Part shown: piece by piece, positions 45,965-55,197 of the stretch
Layout: each line of letters opens with the position of its first letter
How positions within the stretch are numbered: the first letter of the stretch is position 1
From: Pseudomonas oryzihabitans
GTDB lineage: Bacteria > Pseudomonadota > Gammaproteobacteria > Pseudomonadales > Pseudomonadaceae
DNA: 64,000 bases
Reading direction: 5' to 3'
NCBI RefSeq assembly: GCF_007665395.1
Contig: NZ_VDND01000001.1
Span: forward strand, 124,001-188,000
Position numbers and translations under genes: made by a program
Notes under the pieces: generated by a model
Database searches by the model: none
The model's input: the letters and a program-made list of their open reading frames with translations, nothing else
Told to the model about the DNA's origin: nothing

Positions 45965-46654
45965 ATGTTCACCATCCAGAACCTCGTCTCCGGCTATGGC
46001 CAGAGCCGCATCCTCCACGAACTCAGCCTGGACGTGGCGAAACAGGAAATCGTCGCCGTCATGGGCCGTAACGGCATGGGCAAGAGCACCTTCTTCCGCA
46101 GCCTGATGGGCATCCTGCCGAGCTGGAGTGGCAGCGTGGCGGTCGACGGCCAGGACGTCTCCCGGCTGGAAACCCACCAGCGGGTCGAGCGCGGCATCGC
46201 CTACGTGCCCCAGGGGCGGATGATCTTTTCCCACATGACGGTGCTGGAGAATATCCAGACCGGGCTGCCGGCCTCGGCGAAGGGCAGGGTGCCAGACGAC
46301 CTCTATGCACTGTTCCCGGTGCTGCACGAGATGCGCCAGCGCAAGGGCGGCAACCTCTCCGGTGGCCAGCAGCAACAGCTGGCCATCGCCCGCGCCCTGG
46401 CCACCAACCCCAAGGTGCTGCTGCTGGACGAACCGACCGAGGGTATCCAGCCCTCGATCATCAAGGACATCGCCCGCACCCTGAAGGAGATCCGCAGTAT
46501 GCGGGACCTGACCATCGTGGTGTCCGAGCAGGTGCTGTCCTTCACCCTCGACATCGCCGACCGCTTCCTGGTGATCGAGAAAGGCCGCCTCGTGGTGGAG
46601 GAGACCCGCGACAAGGTCGACGAGGCGACCATCAGCCGCTATCTGTCGGTTTGA
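45965..46654 (+). CDS. urtE: urea-type ABC transporter ATPase UrtE
   Basis: The 229-residue LivF-type ATPase has Walker A GRNGMGKST (about 36-44), VPQGRMIFSHMTVLENI, the signature LSGGQQQQLAIARALA (about 133) and Walker B VLLLDEPTEGIQPSI. It is the second ATPase, completing UrtABCDE. It starts 50 bases after the repeat element that separates it from urtD, so its expression may depend on read-through or on a promoter in the element. A GGAGATC site lies before ATG 45965. Confidence 0.92.
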   Translation: MFTIQNLVSGYGQSRILHELSLDVAKQEIVAVMGRNGMGKSTFFRSLMGILPSWSGSVAVDGQDVSRLETHQRVERGIAYVPQGRMIFSHMTVLENIQTGLPASAKGRVPDDLYALFPVLHEMRQRKGGNLSGGQQQQLAIARALATNPKVLLLDEPTEGIQPSIIKDIARTLKEIRSMRDLTIVVSEQVLSFTLDIADRFLVIEKGRLVVEETRDKVDEATISRYLSV

Positions 46655-46997
46655 GGGCCTGCTCCTCCTCGCTGGTCCGGGAAGGGGCGCTATCCACCTC
46701 GATCGCGGCCATGGAGGTGCGCCGTAGCGACCGCTCCTACCGTACGGATTGCCCTGTATGAGCAACTGTCTTATCGCCGCCATGGCCGTGATAAACCGTA
46801 GGTTGGGTTGAGACGGCTCCATCGTCGAAGCCCAACATGACCGGCGCCCAGAGACCGTGTTGGGCTTCGCTGCGCTCAACCCAACCTACGCCGCCCGGTG
46901 GGGGCGGTCGCTACGGCGGATCTCCATTGCCGCGCTAGCGAACGTCCGTTGTCCGCTTGCTAGTGTGGGCCTCTGAAGCACCCCACGAGGAGATCCC
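46655..46997. other. convergent intergenic region with nested palindromes
   Basis: These 343 bases separate the ends of urtE and the carbamoylase gene and contain no gene. Most of the interval is a nested inverted-repeat structure (46704-46934), listed separately, which may serve as a bidirectional transcription stop. Confidence 0.6.
46704..46934. repeat. nested inverted repeat (palindromic intergenic element)
   Basis: The outer arms 46704-46734 and 46904-46934 pair at 28 of 31 positions. Inside, GTAGGTTGGGTTGA (46798-46811) pairs perfectly with 46876-46889, and CGAAGCCCAACA (46826-46837) pairs perfectly with 46858-46869. The inner GTTGGGTTGA-type palindrome is of a kind widely scattered between genes in gamma-proteobacteria. 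Confidence 0.75.
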
Positions 46998-48236
46998 TCA
47001 GGACGCCCGGGCCAGCACCGCGTGCAGCAGCACGTTGGCCCCCGCGGCGAGGTGCTCCTGCTGGGCGTCCTCCAGCTCGTTGTGGCTGATGCCGTCCTTG
47101 CAGGGCACGAAGATCATGGCGCTGGGCGCCACCGCGGCCAGGTAGACGGCGTCGTGGCCGGCGCCGCTGACCACGTCCATGCTGGCCAGCCCCAGGGTGT
47201 CCGCCGCGCTGCGCACCAGCCCGATGCAGTCGGCATCGAAGTGGCAGGGCTTGAAGTAGACGACCTGTTCCACGGCGACCTCCAGCCGGGGATCGCTGGC
47301 CATCAGCGCCGCGCAACCGTCCCGCAGCGCCTGGTCCATGGCGGACAGCACTTCGTCGTCGAGGGCGCGCAGGTCGACGGAGAACTTCACCATCCCGGGG
47401 ATGGTGTTGCGCGAGTTGGGCGACACCTGCATGAAGCCGACCGTGGCCCGCGCATGGGGGGCGTGGTCGAGGGCGATCTGGTTGATGCGCTGTACCAGCT
47501 GGGCGGCGGCCAGCAGTGCATCGTGGCGCTGGTTCATGGGCGTGGGGCCGGCGTGGGCCTCCATGCCGGTGACGACCACGTCGTACCAGCGCTGGCCGAG
47601 GGCGCCGGGGACCACGCCGATGGTCAGGTCGTGGGCTTCGAGGACCGGCCCCTGTTCGATATGGGCTTCGAAATAGGCGTCGAACATCCCGTTGGGCACC
47701 TCGCCGGGCGCCTGGCTACCGGCGTAGCCGATGCGCGCGAGTTCGCCGCCCACGGTCAGGCCGTCGATGTCCTGTTGCGGCAGCACCTCGTCCAGGCCGA
47801 AGGCGCCACTGAACACCCCGGAACCCATCATGACCGGCACGAAGCGCGAGCCTTCTTCGTTGGTCCAGGCCGCCACCTCCAGCGGCGCAGCGGTGCGGAT
47901 GCCGGCGTCGTTGAGCGTGCGCAGCACCTCCAGGCCAGCGAGCACGCCGAAGTTGCCATCGAACTTGCCGCCGGTGGGCTGGGTATCGATATGGCTGCCC
48001 ATGGCGATGGCCCGGCGACTGGGGTCGGTGCCTTCACGGCGGGCGAAGATATTGCCGATGGCATCCACCCGCACTTCCAGCCCGGCTTCCCGGCACCAGG
48101 CCACGAAGAGGTCGCGCCCTTGGCGGTCCAGGTCGGTCAGCGCCAGGCGGCAGACGCCGCCCTTGGCGGTGCCACCGATCTCGGCGAGGTGCATGAGGGA
48201 CTGCCAGAGGCGGTCGGAATCGATCTGCAGGGTCAT
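46998..48236 (-). CDS. M20-family N-carbamoyl amino-acid amidohydrolase / hydantoinase-carbamoylase
   Basis: The 412-residue zinc-dependent hydrolase has likely metal ligands His82 and Asp93 (GSHIDTQPTGGKFDG), Glu128 in WTNEEGSRF and His192 in EAHIEQGP, with a late His in GISHNE. The dimerisation segment GMEAHAGPTPMNQRHDAL is present. Family members hydrolyse N-carbamoyl amino acids, ureidoglycine/ureidoglycolate or allantoate. It lies downstream of the amidase gene, 12 bases apart, at the end of the IclR-controlled ABC operon. With urea carboxylase genes nearby, a ureido compound is a sensible substrate, but the exact one is unknown. Confidence 0.88.
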   Translation of the reverse strand: MTLQIDSDRLWQSLMHLAEIGGTAKGGVCRLALTDLDRQGRDLFVAWCREAGLEVRVDAIGNIFARREGTDPSRRAIAMGSHIDTQPTGGKFDGNFGVLAGLEVLRTLNDAGIRTAAPLEVAAWTNEEGSRFVPVMMGSGVFSGAFGLDEVLPQQDIDGLTVGGELARIGYAGSQAPGEVPNGMFDAYFEAHIEQGPVLEAHDLTIGVVPGALGQRWYDVVVTGMEAHAGPTPMNQRHDALLAAAQLVQRINQIALDHAPHARATVGFMQVSPNSRNTIPGMVKFSVDLRALDDEVLSAMDQALRDGCAALMASDPRLEVAVEQVVYFKPCHFDADCIGLVRSAADTLGLASMDVVSGAGHDAVYLAAVAPSAMIFVPCKDGISHNELEDAQQEHLAAGANVLLHAVLARAS

Positions 48237-48248
48237 GGGTAGCTCCAG

Positions 48249-49424
48249 TCAGGACAGACGCTGGCCGGTCAGGCGACGGGCCAGGGTGATGAGGGAGAGA
48301 TCGCTGCCGCGCGGGCCGATCAGCGACAGCCCCAGGGGCGCGCCGTCGAGGTGCAGCAGCGGCAGGGAGAGCTGCGGGCAGCCGGATAGCACCGACAGGC
48401 AGAGCAGGCGGATGGACAGGTTGCGGTAGTCCTCCAGCGCCTCGTCCGACGTGCTCAGCAGCGGCGCGACATCGGGCATGGTCGGCAGCAGCAGCACGCC
48501 GTCCCGGCCGAGCAGCGCCTGGAATCTTGCGGCGAAGTCCTGCGCCGTCTGCCTGGCGGACGCGACCCGGCCGTCGTCGAGGGTCTGGGCCCAGGCCACG
48601 CGTTCCTTCACGCCCGGCCCGAGCTGGACCGGATGGCGCGAGAGGAAGTCACCCTGGTTCTCCCAGACCTCGCGGCCCTGGATGTGGCGGAAGGCCCAGT
48701 AGAGGTCGTCCAGGGGCAGCACCGCGCCCTTCACCGGGGTCGGCAGCAGTTCGAGTTCGTCCAGCAGGGCGCGGGTGGCTTCGCGGACGTTGGGGGTGAC
48801 CAGCGCCAGCAGGTCAGTCGCCAGCAGCAGGCGCGGCAGTGCCGGCAAGGGGGTGGGATCCGCGCCGAGCAGGACGTCGCCGACCTGGGCGAAGGTGTTT
48901 AGCTCGCGGGCGAACCAGCCGCAGGTATCGAAGCTGTGGGCCAGCGGCATGCAGCCGTCGAGGCTGATGCGGCCGTGGGTGGGCCGCAAGCCGAGCAGCC
49001 CGCAATGGCTGGCCGGCGCCCGCACCGAGCCGCCGGTGTCGGTGCCGAGGGCGAAGTCGCACAGGCCGTTGGACACCGCCGAGGCCGAGCCGGAGCTGGA
49101 GCCACCGGGAATCCGTAGCGGGGCCGCGCCGTTGCGCGGTGTGCCGAAGTGGGCGTTCTTGCCGGTCATGGAAAAGGCCAGCTCATCGGTGATGACCTTG
49201 CCGGTGAAGCGGGCACCGGCGTCGAGCAGCTGCCGGACAACCGGGGCATGGCTGGACTTGAGTCCGGACGCGGCGAGCTTGTGTGGATTGCCGCAGCCGG
49301 TGGGGTAGCCGGCGACGTCGAAGAGGTCCTTGACGGCGAAGCTCAGGTTGCCGAGGGGGCCGCTGTCCGCATGGGGGACGGGACTGTCGGGGTAGGGCAG
49401 ATAGCAGTGTGCGTGGGCGTTCAT
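48249..49424 (-). CDS. amidase-signature hydrolase
   Basis: The 391-residue amidase has a Ser-cisSer-Lys triad: Lys32 in FAVKDLFDV, the GGSSSGSASAV loop (cis-Ser near 109-111) and nucleophile Ser133 in TDTGGSVRAPASHCG. It is shorter than allophanate hydrolase and lacks its C-terminal domain. I start at ATG 49424, where the family sequence begins; the open frame extends 55 codons upstream without similarity. It lies 28 bases after the ABC ATPase gene. It probably releases ammonia from an amide brought in by that transporter or produced by the carbamoylase. Confidence 0.87.
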   Translation of the reverse strand: MNAHAHCYLPYPDSPVPHADSGPLGNLSFAVKDLFDVAGYPTGCGNPHKLAASGLKSSHAPVVRQLLDAGARFTGKVITDELAFSMTGKNAHFGTPRNGAAPLRIPGGSSSGSASAVSNGLCDFALGTDTGGSVRAPASHCGLLGLRPTHGRISLDGCMPLAHSFDTCGWFARELNTFAQVGDVLLGADPTPLPALPRLLLATDLLALVTPNVREATRALLDELELLPTPVKGAVLPLDDLYWAFRHIQGREVWENQGDFLSRHPVQLGPGVKERVAWAQTLDDGRVASARQTAQDFAARFQALLGRDGVLLLPTMPDVAPLLSTSDEALEDYRNLSIRLLCLSVLSGCPQLSLPLLHLDGAPLGLSLIGPRGSDLSLITLARRLTGQRLS

Positions 49425-49452
49425 GGGGGCTCCGCAGGCGTTCGAACGGGAT

Positions 49453-50448
49453 TCAATGAGAGGCGCTGGGCGGCGCGGTCTGCGCCAGTTGCCAGCAGGC
49501 CGCGCGGTGGCCACTGCCGAGCGGGGTCGCCTCCGGGACGGCCTGGTGGCAGTGCTCCTGGGCCAGTCCGCAGCGTTCGGCGAAGGCACAGCCGGCCGGC
49601 AAGCGGGACAGGTCCGGCGGCGCGCCGCCGATACTGTCCAGGCGCTTGCCCTTCTGCAGTGCCCCCTCGCTACGGCTTTTCAGCAGCGCCTGGGTATAGG
49701 GGTGGCGGGGCTGGGTGAGCAGCACGGCCGCCGGGCCTTCCTCGACGATGCGGCCGGCGTACATCACCGCCAGGCGGTCGGCGACTTCGGCGGCGGCGCC
49801 GATGTCATGGGTGACGAAGACGATGGACAGGCCCAGCTCGCGTTGCAGCTCGCGCAGCAACAGCAGGATCTGGATCTGCACCGTGGCGTCCAGCGCCGTG
49901 GTCGGCTCGTCGGCCAGCAGCACCTGCGGATTGCAGGCCAGGGCCAGGGCGATCATGGCGCGCTGGCGCATGCCGCCGGACAGCTCATGGGGAAAGGCGT
50001 CGAGGCGCCGCTCCGGGCTGGGGATGCGCACCCGTTCGAACAGCTGCAGGGCGCGCGCCCGGGCCGCGGCCTTGCTCAGCCCCTCGTGGCGGCGGATGGC
50101 CTCGCCGATCTGCTGGCCGAGGGTGTAGACCGGGTCGAGGGCCAGCAGCGGTTCCTGGAAGATCATGGCGACGCGCTTGCCGCGCAGCCGGGTCAGCGCC
50201 TTGGACGACAGCGCCAGCACATCTTCCCCGGCGATCTGCAGGCCGCCGGCATAGCGGGTGGTCCGTTCCGGATGCAGCCGCATCAGGGCGCGCAGCGTCA
50301 CGCTCTTGCCGGAGCCGGACTCGCCGATCAGCGCCAGCACCTCGCCCTGGCCGACCTCCAGGGATACCCCGTTGACGGCCTGGATGCGCTTGCCCGGCGG
50401 GTGGAACTCCACGTGCAAGTCACGCAACTGGATGAGGGCTTCAGACAT
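49453..50448 (-). CDS. dipeptide/nickel-type ABC transporter ATPase, DppD-like
   Basis: The 331-residue ATPase has Walker A GESGSGKSVT (about 42), signature LSGGMRQRAMIALALACNP (about 154), Walker B LLADEPTTALDATV and switch His in FVTHDIGAAAEVADR. The C-terminal oligopeptide-transporter extension has a CXFAERCGLAQEHC cysteine pattern (about 290-303), which in this family can bind an iron-sulfur cluster. ATG 50448 overlaps the end of the partner ATPase gene. It energises the transporter encoded at 51511-55121. Confidence 0.91.
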   Translation of the reverse strand: MSEALIQLRDLHVEFHPPGKRIQAVNGVSLEVGQGEVLALIGESGSGKSVTLRALMRLHPERTTRYAGGLQIAGEDVLALSSKALTRLRGKRVAMIFQEPLLALDPVYTLGQQIGEAIRRHEGLSKAAARARALQLFERVRIPSPERRLDAFPHELSGGMRQRAMIALALACNPQVLLADEPTTALDATVQIQILLLLRELQRELGLSIVFVTHDIGAAAEVADRLAVMYAGRIVEEGPAAVLLTQPRHPYTQALLKSRSEGALQKGKRLDSIGGAPPDLSRLPAGCAFAERCGLAQEHCHQAVPEATPLGSGHRAACWQLAQTAPPSASH

Positions 50449-51514
50449 GGCTCGCCTCCGGGGTCGAGGTGGCGGAAAGGCGGTAGCCGGAGTCGGCCTC
50501 GTAGCGCAGGCAGGCCACGCTGCGACCCGGCTCGGCCTCGGCGAAGCGCGGCGCGCGCTGGGCGCAGACGGCTTGCGCGTAGTCGCAGCGGGTGTGGAAA
50601 CGGCAGCCGCACGGGGGCGCGATGGGATTAGGCGGATCGCCCGCCAGGGGCGCTTCCTCGGTCCGGTGCAGGGGATCGGTGCTGGGCATGGAGCGCAGCA
50701 GCGCCCGGGTGTACGGATGCAGCGGCCGCTCGAACAGGGCATCGGCCTCGCCCACCTCGACCACCTCGCCGAGGTACATCACCAGTACCCGGTCGGAGAC
50801 GTAGCGCACCACATTGAGGTCATGGCTGATGAAGAGGTAGGTCAGTCCCAGCGCCTCTTTCAAGTCCGCCAGCAGGTTCAGCACCTGGGCCTCCACCGAC
50901 TTGTCGAGCGCCGAGACCGACTCGTCGAGGATGATCAGCCGCGGCTCCAGCGCCAGCGCCCGGGCGATGTTGACGCGCTGCCGCTGGCCGCCGGACAGCT
51001 CGTGGGGATAGCGTCCGGCGAAGCGGCCCGGTTCCAGCCCGACCCGCGCCAGCAGGTCATGGGCGCGGGCCAGGGCCTCGGCGCGGGAGACGCCGTGCAC
51101 GGTCGGGCCGAAGGCGATGGAATCCTCGAGGGTCATGCGCGGGTTGAGCGAGGCGTAGCTGTCCTGGAAGACCATCTGGGTCTGCCGGCGATAGTCGCGC
51201 AGGGGGAGCACCGCGCCGACGGTCTGGCCGTCGAACACCAGCTCGCCGCTGTCCTGGCGGGTGAGCTGCATCAGCAGCCGGGCGGTGGTGGACTTGCCGC
51301 AGCCGGATTCGCCCACCACGCCGAGGGTCTCGCCCTTGAGCAGGGTGAAGCTCACGCCATCCACCGCGCGCACGGCCAGGCGCTCCCGGCGCAGGCTGAA
51401 ACCGGTCTTCTTCAGGGGAAAATGCTTCTTCAAGTCCCGCACGATCAGCAGCGGCTGGGCGGGGCCGCCGAGGTCGCGCGGGTCGTTCGGGGCGGGCAGG
51501 GGCGACGGGCTCAT
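50441..51514 (-). CDS. dipeptide/nickel-type ABC transporter ATPase, DppF-like
   Basis: The 357-residue ATPase has Walker A GESGCGKSTT (about 69), signature [19 protein letters not shown] (about 171), Walker B LIILDESVSALDKSV and switch His in FISHDLNVVRY. The C-terminal segment CGCRFHTRCDYAQAVC carries the cysteines typical of oligopeptide ATPases. ATG 51514 is coupled to the upstream permease by ATGA. It forms the heterodimeric motor with the DppD-like protein. Confidence 0.91.
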   Translation of the reverse strand: MSPSPLPAPNDPRDLGGPAQPLLIVRDLKKHFPLKKTGFSLRRERLAVRAVDGVSFTLLKGETLGVVGESGCGKSTTARLLMQLTRQDSGELVFDGQTVGAVLPLRDYRRQTQMVFQDSYASLNPRMTLEDSIAFGPTVHGVSRAEALARAHDLLARVGLEPGRFAGRYPHELSGGQRQRVNIARALALEPRLIILDESVSALDKSVEAQVLNLLADLKEALGLTYLFISHDLNVVRYVSDRVLVMYLGEVVEVGEADALFERPLHPYTRALLRSMPSTDPLHRTEEAPLAGDPPNPIAPPCGCRFHTRCDYAQAVCAQRAPRFAEAEPGRSVACLRYEADSGYRLSATSTPEASHV

Positions 51515-52404
51515 TGCTTGACCTCCATGGCCGACCGCAGGCCGTCGGCGAGCATGTTGAAGGACACCGAGGTGACGAAAATCAGCAGGCCGGGCAGGGC
51601 GGCGACCCAGGGCTGGCTGTAGATGGCGGTGCGCAGGGTGTTGAGCATCAGCCCCCACTCCGGCTCGGGCGGCTTGACGCCGAGGCCGAGGAACGACAGC
51701 CCCGAGGCCAGGATCATCGACACCGAGATCAGGCTGGTGGCATAGACGAAGATGGGCCCTATGACGTTGCCCAGCACGTGCTTGCGCACGATCAGCAGCG
51801 CCGAGGCGCCGCTGGCCCGCGCCGCGTCGACGTAGTCGCTGCGCCGTACCGCGGTGGTCACGCTCTCGGCGATGCGGGCGATCTGCGGCACGAAGACGAT
51901 GGTCAGGGACACCAGCGCATTAGTGATGCCCGCCCCCAGCGCCCCGGACAGGGCGATGGCCAGCAGCACCGAGGGGAAGGCGTAGAGCACGTCGATGCAG
52001 CGCATGATGACCGTGTTCAGCCAGCCACCGGCGTAGCCGGCGACGATGCCGAGGGTGCCACCGAGGACGAAGGCCAGGATCACCGGGGCGATGCCCATGA
52101 ACAGTGACAACCGGGCGCCGAGGATCAGCCGCGAGAGCAGGTCCCGCCCGAGTTCGTCGCCGCCCAGGGGCAGCCCCGGCGTGCCGATGGGCTTGAGTCG
52201 CTTGAGCATCGAGGTGGCGAAGGGATCGTGGGGCATGATCCAGGGCGCGAACACCGCCATGAGGATCAGCAGCAGGATGAGGCTGGCCGAGACCATCGCC
52301 AGCGGATTGCGTACCAGCCGATGCAGCACGTTGGCGAGGTGGCTGCGCGAGCGCACGACGCCGGGCGCGGCGGGGGTGAGGGACGTCTGGATGGCGGCGG
52401 TCAT
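51511..52404 (-). CDS. dipeptide-type ABC transporter permease, DppC-like
   Basis: The 297-residue inner-membrane permease has an N-terminal helix preceded by a basic segment, then LGTDEFGRD-like LGGDELGRDLLSRLILGARLSL (about 76-97) and the EAA loop YVDAARASGASALLIVRKHVLGNVIGP (about 189-215). About six membrane segments are visible. It starts one base after the DppB-like gene ends and overlaps the DppF-like gene. Confidence 0.92.
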   Translation of the reverse strand: MTAAIQTSLTPAAPGVVRSRSHLANVLHRLVRNPLAMVSASLILLLILMAVFAPWIMPHDPFATSMLKRLKPIGTPGLPLGGDELGRDLLSRLILGARLSLFMGIAPVILAFVLGGTLGIVAGYAGGWLNTVIMRCIDVLYAFPSVLLAIALSGALGAGITNALVSLTIVFVPQIARIAESVTTAVRRSDYVDAARASGASALLIVRKHVLGNVIGPIFVYATSLISVSMILASGLSFLGLGVKPPEPEWGLMLNTLRTAIYSQPWVAALPGLLIFVTSVSFNMLADGLRSAMEVKQ

Positions 52405-52405
52405 G

Positions 52406-53359
52406 TCAGCCTCGTTCGATACGGGGGTCGAGGACGGTCTGCAGCACGTCCACCAGGAGATTGAGCAGCACGAAGAACAGCGCCAGGATCAGGATCGAGC
52501 CCTGCAGCAGCGGCAGGTCGCGCTGGAAGATCGCCTGGTTGAGCAGGAAGCCGGTGCCGGGCCAGGCGAACACCGTCTCGATCAGGATCGAGCCGCCCAG
52601 CAGGTAACCCAGTTGCAGGCCCACCACCGCCAGGGCGGTGGGCGCGCAGTTCTTCACCACGTGGCGCAGCACCCCGCCTTCGCTCAGGCCGCGGGCGCGC
52701 AGGCCGATGACGAACTCCTGCGCCAGGGTGTCGGCCACCAGGGCCCGCACAGTACGGGCGACGATGCCCATGGGGATGAAGGACATGGTTACCGCCGGCA
52801 GGATCAGGTACTGGACGTGGGCCCAGTCCCAGCGCCAGTCGCTGGAGCCGCCCGGGCCGGCGCCGGTGGCCGGCAGCCACATCAGCTGGGCGGAAAAGAC
52901 GATGACCAGCACCATGCCCAGCCAGTAGTTGGGCAGGCTCACGCCAATGACCGACACCAGCGACGCCAGGCGGTCGGCCCAGGAATTGCGGAAGTAGCCG
53001 GCGACGAAGCCGAACAGCGAGCCCAGGCTGAAGCCGATCAGGCTGGCGAGCACGGCGATCATCAGGGTGTTGCCGACTGCCTTGAGCACCTCGCCGGTGA
53101 CCGGTCGGCTGGTGGCGATGGAGGTACCCAGGTCGCCGTGCAGCGCCCGCCACACCCAGCGCAGGAATTGCTCCGGCAGCGGTCGATCGAAGCCGTAGAC
53201 GCTCATCATCCGCCGCTGCAGCTCGGCCGAGGCATCGGCGGGCAGGATGGACACCAGCGGGTCACCTGGTGCTATGTGCACCAGCATGAAACAGAGGAAG
53301 GCCACCCCGAGCATGATGGGGAGTGCATAGAGCAGACGGCGAAGCAGATAGCCGAGCAT
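52406..53359 (-). CDS. dipeptide-type ABC transporter permease, DppB-like
   Basis: The 317-residue permease starts MLGYLLRRLLYALPIMLGVAFLCF, a typical DppB N-terminus. It has HIAPGDPL (about 28), the conserved DRPLPEQFLRWVWRALHGDLGTS and the EAA region FVIGLRARGLSEGGVLRHVVKNCAPTALAVVGLQLGYLLGGS. I use ATG 53359; an in-frame start 17 codons upstream has no family support. It lies 88 bases after the binding-protein gene. Confidence 0.92.
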   Translation of the reverse strand: MLGYLLRRLLYALPIMLGVAFLCFMLVHIAPGDPLVSILPADASAELQRRMMSVYGFDRPLPEQFLRWVWRALHGDLGTSIATSRPVTGEVLKAVGNTLMIAVLASLIGFSLGSLFGFVAGYFRNSWADRLASLVSVIGVSLPNYWLGMVLVIVFSAQLMWLPATGAGPGGSSDWRWDWAHVQYLILPAVTMSFIPMGIVARTVRALVADTLAQEFVIGLRARGLSEGGVLRHVVKNCAPTALAVVGLQLGYLLGGSILIETVFAWPGTGFLLNQAIFQRDLPLLQGSILILALFFVLLNLLVDVLQTVLDPRIERG

Positions 53360-53447
53360 GGGGGTAAGCCTCCGGGCCTGAGCCTGCTGGAGTCCGTGCC
53401 GGCGCGGCACGGGGCTGACCGCCCCGGGAGGGGCGGTTCGGGCGGCG

Positions 53448-55121
53448 TCAGTCCATCGTCATGGTGGCGATGTCGATGAACCAGCTCCGCGGTTGCACCA
53501 CGTGCCCGATCTTCGGCGAGAGCGCGCGCGGGCCGACGTCGTGGGCGACGAACAGGAAGGGCGCCTCGTCGACGATGTTGGCGTGCAGCACGCCCAGCGC
53601 CTGGTTGCGCGCCTGTTCATCGAAGGACGTGCGGGCCTTGGCGATGAGCTGGTCGGTCTGCTCGTTGGTGTAGTAGCCCCAGTTGTTGGAGACCGGCGGC
53701 AAGGCCTTGCTGCTGACGAAGCGCACCATGGCGAAGAAGGGGTCCATGGTCGCCGCGCTGACGTTGGTCGCATCCGCGCCGTGCGCCGCCGGGTCCTTCG
53801 CGCCGAGGCGCCAGCTCGAATAGAGGGTGTTCCATTCCAGGACGTCGAATTGCACGTCGAAGAAGCACTGCTTGAGGTTTTCCTGGATGTACTCGTTCAT
53901 CGGCAGCGGCTGCATCTGGCCGGAGCCCGAGGCGGAGGTCTGCACCTTGATCTTGGCCGGGTGGTCGGCGGAATAGCCGGCGTCGGCCATCAGCTTCTGC
54001 GCCGCGGCCACGTCGTAGCGGACCTGGAAGCTGGGCGAGCCGCGCCAGGGGTCGCCCGGCTCCACCACACCAGTCGCCGGTTCCATCTGCCCGCTGAGCA
54101 GGGTCTTGAGTTCGTCGCGGTTCACGCAGAGGTTCGCCGCCTGGCGCACGCGCTTGTCGTGGAAGGGCGACTGTGGCAGCAGGGAAAACTGCCAGGGCCA
54201 GAGATGCGGCTGCAGGTTGGAATAGATCTTGTAGCCACGCGCCTTGATGGCGTCGAGGGCATCCGGCGCCGGCGCTTCGATCCAGTCCACCTGGCCGGAC
54301 ATCAGGGCGGCGGTGCGGGCGCTGGCTTCCGGCAAGGGCAGCAGCACCACGTGATCGATGCGTGGGCGGCGCTTGGGATCCCAGTAGGCGGGGTTGGCCG
54401 CCAGCTCCAGCCGCTCGCGGGGGACGAACTTGGCCATCTTGAACGGGCCGGTGCCGGAGGCGTCGGCGGCGAAGGCCGTCCAGGCCTGCTGGGCGCGTTT
54501 CGCCGGATCGGTCACGGCGGCCGGCACGGCGTCGAACTTGGCCTGCCAGCGGGTCGGCGAGGCCATGAACAGATTGGTCAGGTTGTAGGGCAGGAAGGAA
54601 TCCGGCTCGGCGGTGGTGAGTTCGACGGTAGCGGCGTCGATCACCCGGGCGGACCTCAGGGTCGGCATGCGCGAGGCCGTGACGCCGATCTGCGAGGGAT
54701 CGTATTGCGGCGCCGCCTTGTTCAGCACCTTGTCGACGTTCCAGACCACCGCCTGGGCATCGAAGGGCGAGCCGTCGTGGAAGGTCACGCCCGGGCGCAG
54801 CTTGAAGAACCACTTGGTGTGGTCGTTCGGGTCGACCGTCCAGGATTCCGCCAGGTCGGGAATGAGCACGCTGGGCTTGTCCGCCGCGCTGAGGTCCCAC
54901 TGGGTCAGGCCGTCGTAGAGGGTGATACCGGTGAAGCGATTGCCCTCGTAGCCCTGGTCCGGCTGGCCCAGGGTACGGGGGATGTCCCCGGCGGTCATGG
55001 CGATACGCAGGGTCTTCTCCTGCGCCGCGGCCAGGCTGCTGCCGCCCAGGGCGCAGGCCAGGGCGAGGGTCAGACCGGCAAGCCGGGCAATCGGCGCGGA
55101 ACGGTAGGTGTCATCGCTCAT
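53448..55121 (-). CDS. dipeptide-type ABC transporter binding protein (SBP family 5)
   Basis: The 557-residue periplasmic protein has a signal peptide of about 33 residues ending AAA-QEK. The mature sequence shows the family-5 blocks IPDLAESWTVDPNDHTKWFFKLRPGVTFHDGSPFDA (about 87-122) and DKRVRQAANLCVNRDELKTLL (about 320-340). It is the first gene of the ABC-amidase-carbamoylase operon; the candidate IclR operator lies 55-76 bases upstream. The ligand is probably not an ordinary dipeptide, given the linked amide and carbamoyl hydrolases, but nothing in the sequence fixes it. Confidence 0.91.
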   Translation of the reverse strand: MSDDTYRSAPIARLAGLTLALACALGGSSLAAAQEKTLRIAMTAGDIPRTLGQPDQGYEGNRFTGITLYDGLTQWDLSAADKPSVLIPDLAESWTVDPNDHTKWFFKLRPGVTFHDGSPFDAQAVVWNVDKVLNKAAPQYDPSQIGVTASRMPTLRSARVIDAATVELTTAEPDSFLPYNLTNLFMASPTRWQAKFDAVPAAVTDPAKRAQQAWTAFAADASGTGPFKMAKFVPRERLELAANPAYWDPKRRPRIDHVVLLPLPEASARTAALMSGQVDWIEAPAPDALDAIKARGYKIYSNLQPHLWPWQFSLLPQSPFHDKRVRQAANLCVNRDELKTLLSGQMEPATGVVEPGDPWRGSPSFQVRYDVAAAQKLMADAGYSADHPAKIKVQTSASGSGQMQPLPMNEYIQENLKQCFFDVQFDVLEWNTLYSSWRLGAKDPAAHGADATNVSAATMDPFFAMVRFVSSKALPPVSNNWGYYTNEQTDQLIAKARTSFDEQARNQALGVLHANIVDEAPFLFVAHDVGPRALSPKIGHVVQPRSWFIDIATMTMD

Positions 55122-55175
55122 CGGGATCCCTCATCGGTTGAAAGTGGCTGAGGGTGAAAAAGCAACGCACGTGCC

Positions 55176-55197
55176 AATCGATATACATATATCGATT
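55176..55197. promoter_or_regulatory. 9-bp-arm palindrome upstream of the ABC/amidase operon, candidate IclR operator
   Basis: AATCGATAT (55176-55184) and ATATCGATT (55189-55197) are perfect inverted repeats around ACAT, with a further ATCGATT half just downstream (55198-55204). The site lies in an AT-rich gap between the IclR gene and the binding-protein gene that starts at 55121, and is the expected place for an operator or a -35/-10 overlap. Confidence 0.6.
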
